Below, in pieces: positions 1-5,585 of a stretch of DNA of 24,105 bases (position 1 is its first letter; the number at the start of each line of letters is the position of its first letter). A program made the translations under genes and the position numbers. Origin of the DNA: a virus; the IMG/VR virus record IMGVR_UViG_3300014839_000004, positions 1 through 24,105 of that record; one strand, written 5' to 3'. Under the pieces are notes generated by a model. The model was not told the origin of the DNA, did not search any database, and was given only the letters and a program-made list of their open reading frames with translations.

Positions 1-123
1 ACACCGCTCGCTCAGCCACGAACGCCCACGGCGACGGCACTCCGCACAGACGCCCCGCTCCCCTCCCAAACCCAACCCCTCACCCTACGGCCATGCGCCC
101 CGCACCCAACCACCGCGGGCGGC
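1..123. repeat. 123-bp exact terminal direct repeat (circle closure)
   Basis: Bases 1-123 are identical to 23983-24105. The simplest reading is that the contig is a circle of about 23,982 bp with the junction sequenced twice. A true direct terminal repeat of a linear virion genome is the alternative. The integrase and attP in the window favour a circular excised or episomal form. The repeat lies inside the long noncoding region, so no gene is cut. Confidence 0.95.
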
Positions 124-140
124 ATGTCCAGCATGGTGTG

Positions 141-158
141 TTGAACTTGGGATAGGGG
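141..158. repeat. Module shared with 1126-1143
   Basis: An 18-base element starting TTGAACTTGGG is found here and at 1126-1143 with about 16 of 18 bases identical. Both copies lie in the gene-free regions flanking the RHH gene, and both have a GTGTG-rich stretch close by. It is one of several modules showing the two regions are related. Confidence 0.7.
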
Positions 159-197
159 CGCAGGGCTTTCCCTTTTCCCTTGCCTCTCTGGTGGTAA

Positions 198-241
198 GTG
201 CGGACTCTGGCGCGCATAAAAGAAGCCGCCAGAGTCCGCAC
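198..241. repeat. 15-bp perfect inverted repeat
   Basis: GTGCGGACTCTGGCG at 198-212 is the exact reverse complement of 227-241, with a 14-base A-rich loop. No T-run follows on either strand, so it is not a standard terminator. It sits in a stretch with several further short hairpins downstream, which suggests a folded RNA or a cruciform DNA site. Confidence 0.85.
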
Positions 242-314
242 CTTGTTTTCCGGCAAGGTCGGCGCAGTTGCGCCTAAAAGCCTGTGCTCCATGCCGACAA
301 AAACGCCGTGATTG

Positions 315-342
315 TAAAGAACATTGAAAGACACGAACACAA
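315..342. repeat. Module shared with 861-888
   Basis: A 28-base element (beginning TAAAGAACATTGAAAGA) recurs at 861-888 with 26 of 28 bases identical by eye. The two copies lie on either side of the RHH gene in the same orientation, supporting an old tandem duplication of the noncoding region. Confidence 0.8.
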
Positions 343-394
343 CTTCATCGTTCCTCATCGTTTCCGCAACTACGCGCACACCTCAATATCAACC

Positions 395-430
395 TTGACA
401 ACAACTTGATTATAGGTGTATATTATAGAT
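395..430 (+). promoter_or_regulatory. Promoter and likely operator of the RHH gene
   Basis: TTGACA at 395-400 and TATATT at 419-424 (18-bp spacer) form a good sigma70-type promoter. CTTGATTATA at 405-414 lies between the boxes and matches exactly one arm of the perfect inverted repeat at 1358-1383. Here the second arm (421-430) is degenerate but keeps the same 6-base spacing. The ribosome site AAGGAGA is at 431-437. The small DNA-binding protein encoded next is the obvious candidate to bind here; that is inference. Confidence 0.75.
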
Positions 431-446
431 AAGGAGATACAAAAAC

Positions 447-641
447 ATGGAAGATCAAGCACCCTACACCGTCAAAAAACAAGGCGGAGCCAGACCAGGC
501 AGTGGAAGGCCAGCATTCCTCAAAGGTGGTAAATATGTCCGCATCTACATTGATACCAAGACCGAAAAAGCACTCAAACAAATCCACCCAAACCGATCCA
601 AAGCCATCCGCATCCTTGCCGGTACTGATCCCCTCGAATAG
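447..641 (+). CDS. Small ribbon-helix-helix-like DNA-binding protein
   Basis: 64 residues. The N-terminal third has the basic Gly/Arg/Pro motif GGARPGSGRP, seen at the start of many small phage and plasmid DNA-binding proteins. It is followed by a pattern fitting a MetJ/Arc ribbon-helix-helix fold: a strand (KYVRIYID), a helix (TEKALKQI) and a second helix (NRSKAIRILA). The start follows AAGGAGA by nine bases. The gene is monocistronic: it has its own promoter and a terminator whose stem contains the stop codon. It probably acts as a dimeric repressor of its own promoter and of the promoter at 1358-1383, which shares its operator-like sequence; that role is inferred. An AT-hook-like accessory protein is the alternative. 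Confidence 0.8.
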   Translation: MEDQAPYTVKKQGGARPGSGRPAFLKGGKYVRIYIDTKTEKALKQIHPNRSKAIRILAGTDPLE

Positions 642-653
642 AGGGGATTTTTG
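628..653 (+). terminator. Rho-independent terminator overlapping the RHH stop codon
   Basis: ATCCCCTC (628-635) pairs perfectly with GAGGGGAT (641-648) around a GAATA loop and runs straight into TTTTT. The stop codon TAG (639-641) lies in the loop and stem, so the RHH mRNA has almost no 3' UTR. Confidence 0.93.
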
Positions 654-667
654 TTGCCAACCACAAA

Positions 668-791
668 CCATACACTTCTGTACAAGCACTTCAGGTATCG
701 TGTGCGCTTTGGATTGCCGCCCGGCAGAACACCGGCGGACAACCAAAGAAAGAACAAGAACACTCGCACACCATACCTTCAGCCAAACACA
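668..791. repeat. Two-block dispersed repeat, copy A (pairs with 23205-23362)
   Basis: Block 1 (668-706) matches 23205-23243 at about 33 of 39 positions. Block 2 (749-791) matches 23320-23362 at about 39 of 43 positions. Orientation and order are the same, but the spacing between blocks differs (42 versus 76 bases). The tail of block 2, TTCAGCCAAACACA, appears again near 23599-23612. High identity outside any reading frame suggests selection on RNA or DNA, or a recent copy of a dispersed host repeat. Confidence 0.8.
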
Positions 792-860
792 GAACGGCAC
801 AGCGGACGTGTGGGAAGCGCACCCACGCGACCGCACTGCCACTTTCACAAAGACCAGCGG

Positions 861-888
861 TAAAGAGCATTGAAAGATACGAACACAA
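861..888. repeat. Module shared with 315-342
   Basis: Second copy of the 28-base element, differing at two transitions. It follows block 2 of the dispersed repeat in this copy of the noncoding region. Confidence 0.8.
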
Positions 889-1125
889 AGACCCGCGTCT
901 GACAACCAATCTGCTACCAGGGTTCCATTTCGGCAGCACTGGATAGGATAGCGCAGGGCGGACGAAAAGCAAGGGCGGAAGAACGCCGTCCCTTCGGGCA
1001 GACCCATTGCTTTTCTCGGAGTACCGCCGCCTATCTGCGCTTATCGTTTTGTTGTGTGCCTCCATTCCACATCCAACTCTGAAAGTAAGAACTAAAAAGC
1101 GGTAACGCAAAGACCGCAAAAGATA

Positions 1126-1143
1126 TTGAACTTGGGTAAGGGG
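1126..1143. repeat. Module shared with 141-158
   Basis: Second copy of the TTGAACTTGGG element; see 141-158. A C-rich stretch follows on the + strand. Confidence 0.65.
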
Positions 1144-1357
1144 GAACTCATTGCAGACCCCCCTTCCCCAAACCCCATCCCCTCGGCTAGTGTGTGGTGT
1201 ATGGTGTGTTCCGACCAACTTTGTCCGGTTTACTGTTCTGCTCCACCCTGGGCGCTCTCTTTCCCCTCCGCCCTATCAGCGGGCGCGCGGACCTGCTGGC
1301 CGCCATCGTCACTTATGGTTTTATATACATATATTCTAATCTAACTCTAACCTTCAT

Positions 1358-1386
1358 CTTGATTATATTGCCTTATAATCAAGTTC
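1358..1386 (+). promoter_or_regulatory. Palindromic promoter/operator of the early operon, probably leaderless
   Basis: CTTGATTATA (1358-1367) and TATAATCAAG (1374-1383) form a perfect 10-bp inverted repeat with a 6-base centre. The right arm contains a consensus -10 box, TATAAT (1374-1379). The next gene starts with ATG at 1387, where transcription would be expected to begin, and no ribosome site is present, so the mRNA is probably leaderless. The -35 region (about 1351-1356) is weak, which would fit control by a bound protein. The left arm recurs exactly at 405-414. Confidence 0.75.
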
Positions 1387-2001
1387 ATGATAACCAATCA
1401 ATCAAATCCCACCCCCGCCCCGCTTGCGGCTACCGTCTATTTTGGTGGTACGCGTTCCCTGCCTCCCTCCGCTTTTCCCCTTGTCGCTGATGTGGTTGAC
1501 GCTTTTCTCACTAGCGGCTTTTCCTTGTCTGTGGGTTGTGCTATTGGCGCCGATGCCGCCGTTATACAAGCCGTTCTCCTTCGTCCCTCATCGTTTCCGC
1601 GTGTGACCATTCGCGCCGCTTTTGACGCCTCCGGCTCTGGTTCATGGTCTGCCTCCGCTGTTGATCTTGTCCGCCTTGCCGCTTCGCGTGGTATCCCTGT
1701 TGTTTGGTCTAGTCCTTCGCTTCTTCGGGCGCGACTTGTTGCGCGCCTTATGGCGCGCTCGCGTGCTGGCCTTGTGGGCGCTTCCTTTGCCGTTTTCTTT
1801 GCGCCGGGCAATGGTTCGCTCAAAGTGGCACAGATCGCCGTCAATCAAAATATTCCCGTTTTCGCTTATTCCCCGCTCCGTCCCTCCGCCCCTCCGCGTG
1901 ATTGTGCTGGCGTTTGGGCTCAAGCCTCCCTTTTTGGCGTTTTAGGATTGCCGCCCTGCTGGCATTGGAACCCTGCTCAATTGGTTCTTCCATCCGACTA
2001 G
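1387..2001 (+). CDS. SLOG/DprA-like Rossmann-fold nucleotide-binding protein
   Basis: 204 residues. It has the layout of the SLOG superfamily (DprA, LOG, cpYpsA): a first strand with GGTRSL (residues 20-25), a glycine-rich SVGCAIGADAA (48-58) typical of the nucleotide-binding turn, and a C-terminal FFAPGNGSLKVAQIA (137-151) with a following strand NIPVFAY. SLOG proteins bind nucleotides or nucleotide-like signals. In mobile elements they are predicted to take part in phage-host conflict, or like DprA in ssDNA handling. Which applies here cannot be told. The start at 1387 fits a leaderless mRNA. Codon use is strikingly T/C-ending (GCC, TTT, CTT, TCC) compared with the A-ending style of the next genes, so this gene may have been acquired separately. 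Confidence 0.7.
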   Translation: MITNQSNPTPAPLAATVYFGGTRSLPPSAFPLVADVVDAFLTSGFSLSVGCAIGADAAVIQAVLLRPSSFPRVTIRAAFDASGSGSWSASAVDLVRLAASRGIPVVWSSPSLLRARLVARLMARSRAGLVGASFAVFFAPGNGSLKVAQIAVNQNIPVFAYSPLRPSAPPRDCAGVWAQASLFGVLGLPPCWHWNPAQLVLPSD

Positions 2002-2052
2002 CTACTGCCGCTGGAGCGTTTCCAGTGGTTAAAAAAAAAGGAACCTATCAAT

Positions 2053-2295
2053 ATGATTATTACTTTCCGCCTTTCTCCCCCGCACATCCAAGCCCCCAAA
2101 GATGCTACCGTCAAAATCTATGCACGCTCAAAACTGACAGGCGCTCTTTACCAAGTCGAAACCGGATACCGCGTAAATGGCCTCATCCTACTCCGACCCA
2201 TCCCCAACCAAAACTATAAATGCTTCACACGAACCCCCGCGCAAATCAAGGAAGCCTTTTCCCTGACCGCTTACGCCACAGAGGAAACCAAATGA
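2053..2295 (+). CDS. Hypothetical 80-residue early protein
   Basis: 80 residues, no recognisable family. Predicted beta-rich N-terminal half (IITFRLSPP, VKIYARSK), no membrane segment. Start chosen at 2053, after AAAAGGAACC. It lies 51 bases after the SLOG gene, separated by an imperfect hairpin (about 2007-2028) and a run of nine A residues, with no promoter or terminator visible. It is probably in the same operon. Its stop overlaps the next start (ATGA), so the two are translationally coupled. Confidence 0.75.
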   Translation: MIITFRLSPPHIQAPKDATVKIYARSKLTGALYQVETGYRVNGLILLRPIPNQNYKCFTRTPAQIKEAFSLTAYATEETK

Positions 2296-2618
2296 GAGTA
2301 CACCCCACCAACCAACCCGCCCCAACCATCCAACGCCAACCCCGCCCAGGGCCTATCATCATCCGTGACGAGATAATCCTACATCGTGACTTTTGCGAAG
2401 CACATTTTGCAGATGACCATTGGCTAAGCCAAGATGGTACATGCTTCGGTAATGACCGAAGCGAAGCAGAGAAAACCAGCCTTGAAATGTATTACTACTC
2501 AGGACACAAAGGCAACGGGAATTATAGCTATCGCCTACGCTATGAGTACACCCGTTTACCCACCATGCAAGAAACTTTTTTTGACTATCTCACAAAACAA
2601 CACGATAACGCCGAATAG
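2292..2618 (+). CDS. Hypothetical 108-residue early protein
   Basis: 108 residues. The ATG at 2292 overlaps the upstream stop as ATGA and is preferred over an in-frame ATG at 2220 buried in the previous gene. The N-terminal 25 residues are Pro/Arg/Gln-rich. The remainder (IIRDEIILHRDFCEAHFADDHWLSQDG and onward) is acidic and aromatic and looks globular. No family recognised. It sits just before the J-domain gene in the early operon. Confidence 0.7.
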   Translation: MRVHPTNQPAPTIQRQPRPGPIIIRDEIILHRDFCEAHFADDHWLSQDGTCFGNDRSEAEKTSLEMYYYSGHKGNGNYSYRLRYEYTRLPTMQETFFDYLTKQHDNAE

Positions 2619-2628
2619 AAAGGTAATC

Positions 2629-3165
2629 ATGTCACATTTCACGAACTGCCAAACAATGGACGAAGCCACCCGCGAATACAAGCGCGTGATCTTCTCAGTA
2701 CACCCCGACCGCCGACCCAAAGACGAACAGGAAACCGCCACCCGCGAGACCCAAGAACTTAACGCCGAGTTTGCAGACTTCTGCGCCCACTTCGCCGCCC
2801 ATGCCGCCCGCCAACGTCAGGAAGCCGCCCACGCCGAAGGCAAGAAAAGCGCCGCAGACTTTCACGACATTGACGGATTGACGGAAATCCTCCGCCAGAA
2901 AATCGAAGCCGCCCTTAACATGGGCTTGAATGTCGAATTATGCGGTTTATGGGTTTGGGTAACCGGAGAGACCAAAGCGCACAAGGAAGAATTGAAGGCA
3001 CTTGAATTCAAATGGGCACACAAAAAAGCCGCGTGGTACTTTGCCGGTGTGCCATCTTTCAACCGCTCGGAAAAATCGCTTGACGCCATCCGCGCTATGT
3101 ACGGCTCGCAGAAATTCGAGAAGCGCCAAGACCGCCAAGAAGATTATGAAAGCCTGTCAGCATGA
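2629..3165 (+). CDS. J-domain (DnaJ-like) protein
   Basis: 178 residues. A short J-like domain fills the N-terminus, with YKRVIFSVHPDRRP (residues 17-30) carrying the HPD signature (25-27) that stimulates DnaK ATPase. A charged helical middle (about 35-75) follows. The C-terminal domain has ELCGLWVWVTGETKAHKEEL (103-122) and a KWAHKKAAWYFAG core, a domain I associate with J-like proteins of phages and integrative elements. Such proteins presumably recruit host DnaK, for instance to remodel replication or repressor complexes; that role is inferred. The start at 2629 follows GAAAGGTAATC and matches the normal J-domain start better than the upstream in-frame ATG at 2434. The stop overlaps the next start. 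Confidence 0.8.
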   Translation: MSHFTNCQTMDEATREYKRVIFSVHPDRRPKDEQETATRETQELNAEFADFCAHFAAHAARQRQEAAHAEGKKSAADFHDIDGLTEILRQKIEAALNMGLNVELCGLWVWVTGETKAHKEELKALEFKWAHKKAAWYFAGVPSFNRSEKSLDAIRAMYGSQKFEKRQDRQEDYESLSA

Positions 3166-3404
3166 CTACAAACTTTGAAACATGGATGGAACAAGCCAGA
3201 CTCCACGCCCGCTCAATCGCGGGCGTGGAACTGGATGATATGCCAGACCAACTATATTATGACATGTACTCAGATGGATTGACCCCCGCCGACGCCGCCC
3301 GCGTAGTGCTGGAAGATGAAGGCATCGAAATAATGGACGATGAAACAGCCAGCCAGTACACACAAGAATTTGACGACTTCACAGACGCCGACCCAGGATT
3401 ATGA
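3162..3404 (+). CDS. Hypothetical small acidic protein
   Basis: 80 residues, very acidic (Asp/Glu-rich throughout, ending in DDFTDADPGL), with no Lys. Start overlaps the J-domain stop (ATGA) and its own stop overlaps the next start, so it is tightly coupled in the early operon. Small acidic early phage proteins are often DNA mimics or inhibitors, but nothing here proves that. No family recognised. Confidence 0.7.
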   Translation: MTTNFETWMEQARLHARSIAGVELDDMPDQLYYDMYSDGLTPADAARVVLEDEGIEIMDDETASQYTQEFDDFTDADPGL

Positions 3405-3946
3405 CCATGACCGAGAAACCAGACCTTGCCCAATTGACCATAACTCTAGCCGTTGAAATGACGGCTAGTACAGGCGAACTTTGGCGCGCCGACATTGACC
3501 CCGAAAGATGGAGTAACCACATCCACACAGACGACGCCTATATTAGCTTGTCGATTGACGGCTACTCCGCCCCCTATCATCTCAAAGCATGGGCAACCAC
3601 CCCGCGCGGCATTACTTCTCTCATTGACCATGAAGTTATTTCAATGAGTATTGACCGCCAACCCACATCCCTCGCCGCAGACATCAAACGCCGCCTACTT
3701 CCCCACGCGAAAGAATATTTGATCGAATGCAAACAACATCAAGACCGCATAGACCAACAAACAAGAAAGGAAAACTTAATCCGAAAGGCACTATCAAAAT
3801 ACTTACGTTATGTCGATTGGAACAAATCATTTTACAGCGCAAACGATAAAATCCACTCCGTGGAAATCCGCACTAATAATATAGAAATGCGCTTGACGGT
3901 TACACCCGCCGAGGCAATCAAAGTCTGTAAACTCCTGAAAGGATGA
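3401..3946 (+). CDS. Hypothetical 181-residue early protein
   Basis: 181 residues, no family recognised. Predicted mixed alpha/beta N-terminal half (about 10-90), a charged helix (about 98-130: HAKEYLIECKQHQDRIDQQT) and a C-terminal strand-helix unit (VEIRTNNIEMRLTVTPAEAIKV). No signal peptide or membrane segment. Starts in an ATGA overlap; a second in-frame ATG two codons later (3407) is equally possible. Part of the early operon. Confidence 0.75.
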   Translation: MTMTEKPDLAQLTITLAVEMTASTGELWRADIDPERWSNHIHTDDAYISLSIDGYSAPYHLKAWATTPRGITSLIDHEVISMSIDRQPTSLAADIKRRLLPHAKEYLIECKQHQDRIDQQTRKENLIRKALSKYLRYVDWNKSFYSANDKIHSVEIRTNNIEMRLTVTPAEAIKVCKLLKG

Positions 3947-3950
3947 AACC

Positions 3951-4166
3951 ATGCAACCCCTGAAAGTAACAATCACCATAAAGACCAATACGCCCGCTTT
4001 CTTTGACAAGACCCGCGCAGAATTGGCGCGCATCTTAGAGACACTCTCCCTATCCGTCAATTATGGAAACCAAGAACTTTGGGAAGGCACACAATACCCC
4101 ACCTTCGACGCAGACGGGCGCACCGTAGGAACACTGACAACCAAAGAATTAAAAAAGAAAGGATAA
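3951..4166 (+). CDS. Hypothetical 71-residue early protein
   Basis: 71 residues, starting four bases after the previous stop with GAAAGGATGAAACC ahead. Predicted beta-alpha-beta layout (KVTITIKTN, helix FFDKTRAELARILETL, strand LSVNYG) and a basic tail (KELKKKG). No family recognised. The next gene follows after two bases. Confidence 0.7.
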   Translation: MQPLKVTITIKTNTPAFFDKTRAELARILETLSLSVNYGNQELWEGTQYPTFDADGRTVGTLTTKELKKKG

Positions 4167-4168
4167 GA

Positions 4169-4570
4169 ATGTCAAACCCAATCGCCCCAACAACTTTACT
4201 TGACGACTTGCATCCCGCCCGCTTCCTTAAGGTTACAGACCTCTTGGAACGCTGGCACGTCCAGCAAATCACTGTCACCATCTCCCGCATGACCAACGAG
4301 GAGACCATCCCCAACCCGAAGGACATTGACCCCGACACGCACAAACCTCGCGTGATCGTTCAACCCGTTCTATACTTCCAAACCAAAACGGGACCAGAGT
4401 TCCCGCGCGGTTACCTCCTGTCAGCGGGCGCCGACATTGCCGCCCTCAAAACCTCCACCTCCGCGCATACCGTCGCAGACCTGATCGGGAAAAAAATAAT
4501 CATCCGCGTGGGTGAATGGAAGCATAAAGCAGTTTTACGCATTGACCCAACCAAACCGGAAGGACAATAG
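4169..4570 (+). CDS. Hypothetical protein, possible OB-like phage accessory protein
   Basis: 133 residues, starting at 4169 after AAAGGATAAGA. It has a helix with a Trp (LLERWHVQQITVTI), a strand-rich middle (RVIVQPVLYFQ), and SAGADIAALKTSTSAHTVAD followed by LIGKKIIIRVGEWK. The order 'small residues, A..L, G-K-x-I-x-x-x-V' resembles a widespread family of small phage proteins found near recombination or ssDNA-binding genes. The resemblance is by eye and weak. No membrane segment. Next gene follows after two bases in the same operon. Confidence 0.7.
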   Translation: MSNPIAPTTLLDDLHPARFLKVTDLLERWHVQQITVTISRMTNEETIPNPKDIDPDTHKPRVIVQPVLYFQTKTGPEFPRGYLLSAGADIAALKTSTSAHTVADLIGKKIIIRVGEWKHKAVLRIDPTKPEGQ

Positions 4571-4572
4571 CC

Positions 4573-4797
4573 ATGACCAAGAAAGAACGTGAAGCCCTCG
4601 CGCAATTCATGCGCCTTGTGATCTACCAAATCCATCCCAACATCTCAGAGTATGGAATTGAAACCATGCGCCAGGCAGAATATAGCAAAGGTGACGGATT
4701 TGAAGGAACAATTTACCAAGACAACGAATACTTGCAACAAGCTTATTACATGGTTCAATGCCTTGAAAAAATCTCTCAAAGGAAGGAAAACCTATAA
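4573..4797 (+). CDS. Hypothetical 74-residue helical protein
   Basis: 74 residues, mostly helical by composition (REALAQFMRLVIYQ, EYLQQAYYMVQCLEKISQ). No family recognised. It follows the previous stop by two bases and ends in a TAATG overlap with the next small gene. Confidence 0.65.
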   Translation: MTKKEREALAQFMRLVIYQIHPNISEYGIETMRQAEYSKGDGFEGTIYQDNEYLQQAYYMVQCLEKISQRKENL

Positions 4798-4958
4798 TGC
4801 CCGTTTGCCCACACCTGCACGTCAAGATTTTGACCATCCGTGTCGCATGTGAGACGCAGGATCAACCCGCCGAATGGGAATCGATTGGCGAATGCCAAGA
4901 TTGTGGTAAGCATATGGACGTGGACAACATCCCCGACGAGGCAACAATCACCAATTGA
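4797..4958 (+). CDS. Small Cys/His protein, possible zinc-binding (53 aa)
   Basis: 53 residues, read by hand from the ATG at 4797 (TAATG overlap with the previous stop) to TGA at 4956-4958. It has CPHLH near the N-terminus (residues 4-8) and ECQDCGKH (32-39), so a Cys-x-His...Cys-x2-Cys zinc site is plausible. A WESIGECQDCGK pattern of this type is common in small phage proteins that end early operons. It is the last gene before the strong terminator at 4975-5007. No specific function can be given. Confidence 0.7.
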   Translation: MPVCPHLHVKILTIRVACETQDQPAEWESIGECQDCGKHMDVDNIPDEATITN

Positions 4959-4974
4959 TATACTTCACTCACCA

Positions 4975-5007
4975 ACTCCCCACCGTACAAGGTGGGGAGT
5001 TTTTTTA
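4975..5007 (+). terminator. Strong Rho-independent terminator ending the early operon
   Basis: ACTCCCCACC (4975-4984) pairs perfectly with GGTGGGGAGT (4991-5000) around a six-base loop, followed by a run of T residues to about 5007. It lies 16 bases after the last small gene. Confidence 0.95.
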
Positions 5008-5019
5008 TTCCATGGATCC

Positions 5020-5361
5020 TATCGCCATCCCCGACGATGTACGATCGCCCACACCACCAAAAACAACGATGCTGGCCAACATCGCCAGGCATGACTATAC
5101 CGGTAACTATCGCCAGAAACAGCGAGCCAGGGCCTATCACCAGAACCAGCGATGCAGGATCCAATCGCCAGAAATGACGAGCCTCGATGACGCCTTGGCC
5201 AGCACCACCAGAAAAGGCGATACCTGGGCCACCGTCAGAAATAGCGATGCGATATCACCACGCCATAAACGGCGATGCGATCGAAGACACCGCCAGGAAC
5301 AGCGATGCTGCAGCACCGTCAGCCATGACTATGCCGGCACCCTCGCCAGAAATGGCGATAC
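5020..5361. repeat. Array of about 12 degenerate 27-bp tandem repeats
   Basis: Units with the consensus core (T/C)CGCCAGAAACAGCGATG start at about 5021, 5052, 5080, 5108, 5135, 5163, 5203, 5230, 5256, 5288, 5314 and 5341, so the spacing is mostly 26-28 bases. Many units hold a short dyad, for example TCGCC AGAAAT GGCGA at 5343-5358. The unit recurs four times inside the SH3 lipoprotein gene (8952-9055), where it encodes the Thr/Ser/Pro linker, and once at 19828-19857. Here no frame stays open across the array. It may be a decayed linker-coding stretch or a protein-binding iteron array (origin, partition or integrase arm sites). Confidence 0.8.
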
Positions 5362-5390
5362 TTGAGCAACAATATCCAATTCAGATCCGC

Positions 5391-5416
5391 AAAAAATCGC
5401 GCCGCCTTGTGGCGGC
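5391..5416 (-). terminator. Minus-strand Rho-independent terminator
   Basis: GCCGCC (5401-5406) and GGCGGC (5411-5416) form a tight hairpin with a four-base loop. On the minus strand it is followed, after GCGA, by six T residues (the A-run at 5391-5396). No good gene on the minus strand feeds into it, so a short minus-strand RNA may start somewhere in 5420-5600. Confidence 0.7.
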
Positions 5417-5549
5417 ACTTCGTGGTTGCCGTTGACGTTTGACTCTATGACTGTAAGCTCGTGCAGGCTTTTGGGTTGGCCTTCAAATTCGTTTCTGTAA
5501 GTGCCCACACTGACGGCTTCGCGCTGGGCTTGGGGTTTGCCACCCACCC

Positions 5550-5585
5550 TTGACTTATTTCCTAATTTGCGTACAATACGCAAAT
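5550..5585 (+). promoter_or_regulatory. Leaderless promoter with palindromic operator
   Basis: TTGACT (5550-5555) and TACAAT (5572-5577) are separated by 16 bp. ATTTGCGTA (5565-5573) and TACGCAAAT (5577-5585) form a perfect 9-bp inverted repeat centred on the -10 box. The ATG of the next gene begins at 5584, six bases after the -10 box, so the transcript must start at or next to the start codon. A dimeric protein bound to the palindrome would block polymerase directly; the encoded HTH protein is a candidate autorepressor. Confidence 0.85.

Larger units (their letters stand above)
1..446. other. Noncoding region before the RHH gene (continues from 22882-24105)
   Basis: I see no convincing gene here; the minus-strand open frame at 80-379 has no ribosome site and no recognisable domain. 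The stretch holds a 15-bp inverted repeat (198-241) followed by short nested hairpins: CCTTG/CAAGG at 241-258, GGCGCA/TGCGCC at 261-274, and GTCGGC near 258 with GCCGAC near 295. Two modules recur downstream of the RHH gene (141-158 with 1126-1143; 315-342 with 861-888). It ends in the RHH promoter. A structured noncoding RNA or a cis-acting DNA region such as an origin are both possible. Confidence 0.6.
642..1386. other. 745-bp noncoding region between the RHH gene and the early operon
   Basis: No convincing gene. Open frames on both strands here are low-complexity and lack ribosome sites. The region repeats, in diverged form, modules from the region on the other side of the RHH gene: 668-706 with 23205-23243, 749-791 with 23320-23362, 861-888 with 315-342, and 1126-1143 with 141-158. 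It also has hairpins, for example near 983-1006 (AAGGGCGG...CCCTT) and 1099-1117 (GCGGT/ACCGC). It ends in the promoter at 1358-1383. A long structured leader RNA or a cis-acting region is likely; its function cannot be read. Confidence 0.6.
4959..5583. other. 625-bp intergenic region: terminator, repeat array, minus-strand terminator, promoter
   Basis: Gene-free stretch between the early operon and the integration module. In order it holds the early terminator, the 27-bp repeat array (5020-5361), a minus-strand terminator (5391-5416), about 130 bases without a recognisable signal, and the palindromic promoter at 5550-5585. Open frames at 4955-5365, 5187-5435 (+) and 5329-5604 (minus) run through repeats or the terminator, and I do not treat them as genes. 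Confidence 0.7.

Noticed and set aside
423-1007. 194-residue minus-strand open frame (and the overlapping one at 691-1218)
   Set aside because: It overlaps the RHH gene, its promoter and its terminator, lacks a ribosome site, and has a Cys/Val/Trp-rich composition typical of the complement of noncoding repeats.
1437-1923. Minus-strand open frames opposite the SLOG gene
   Set aside because: They mirror its T/C-rich codon use, have no family features and no ribosome sites; the + strand product has clear SLOG motifs.
2022-2052. Programmed frameshift at the run of nine A residues after the SLOG gene
   Set aside because: The run lies after the SLOG stop codon and directly before GGAACC and the next ATG; it is part of the ribosome-site leader.
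5020-5361. Possible CRISPR array
   Set aside because: Units are degenerate, about 27 bp with no unique spacers between conserved repeats, and no cas genes are present.
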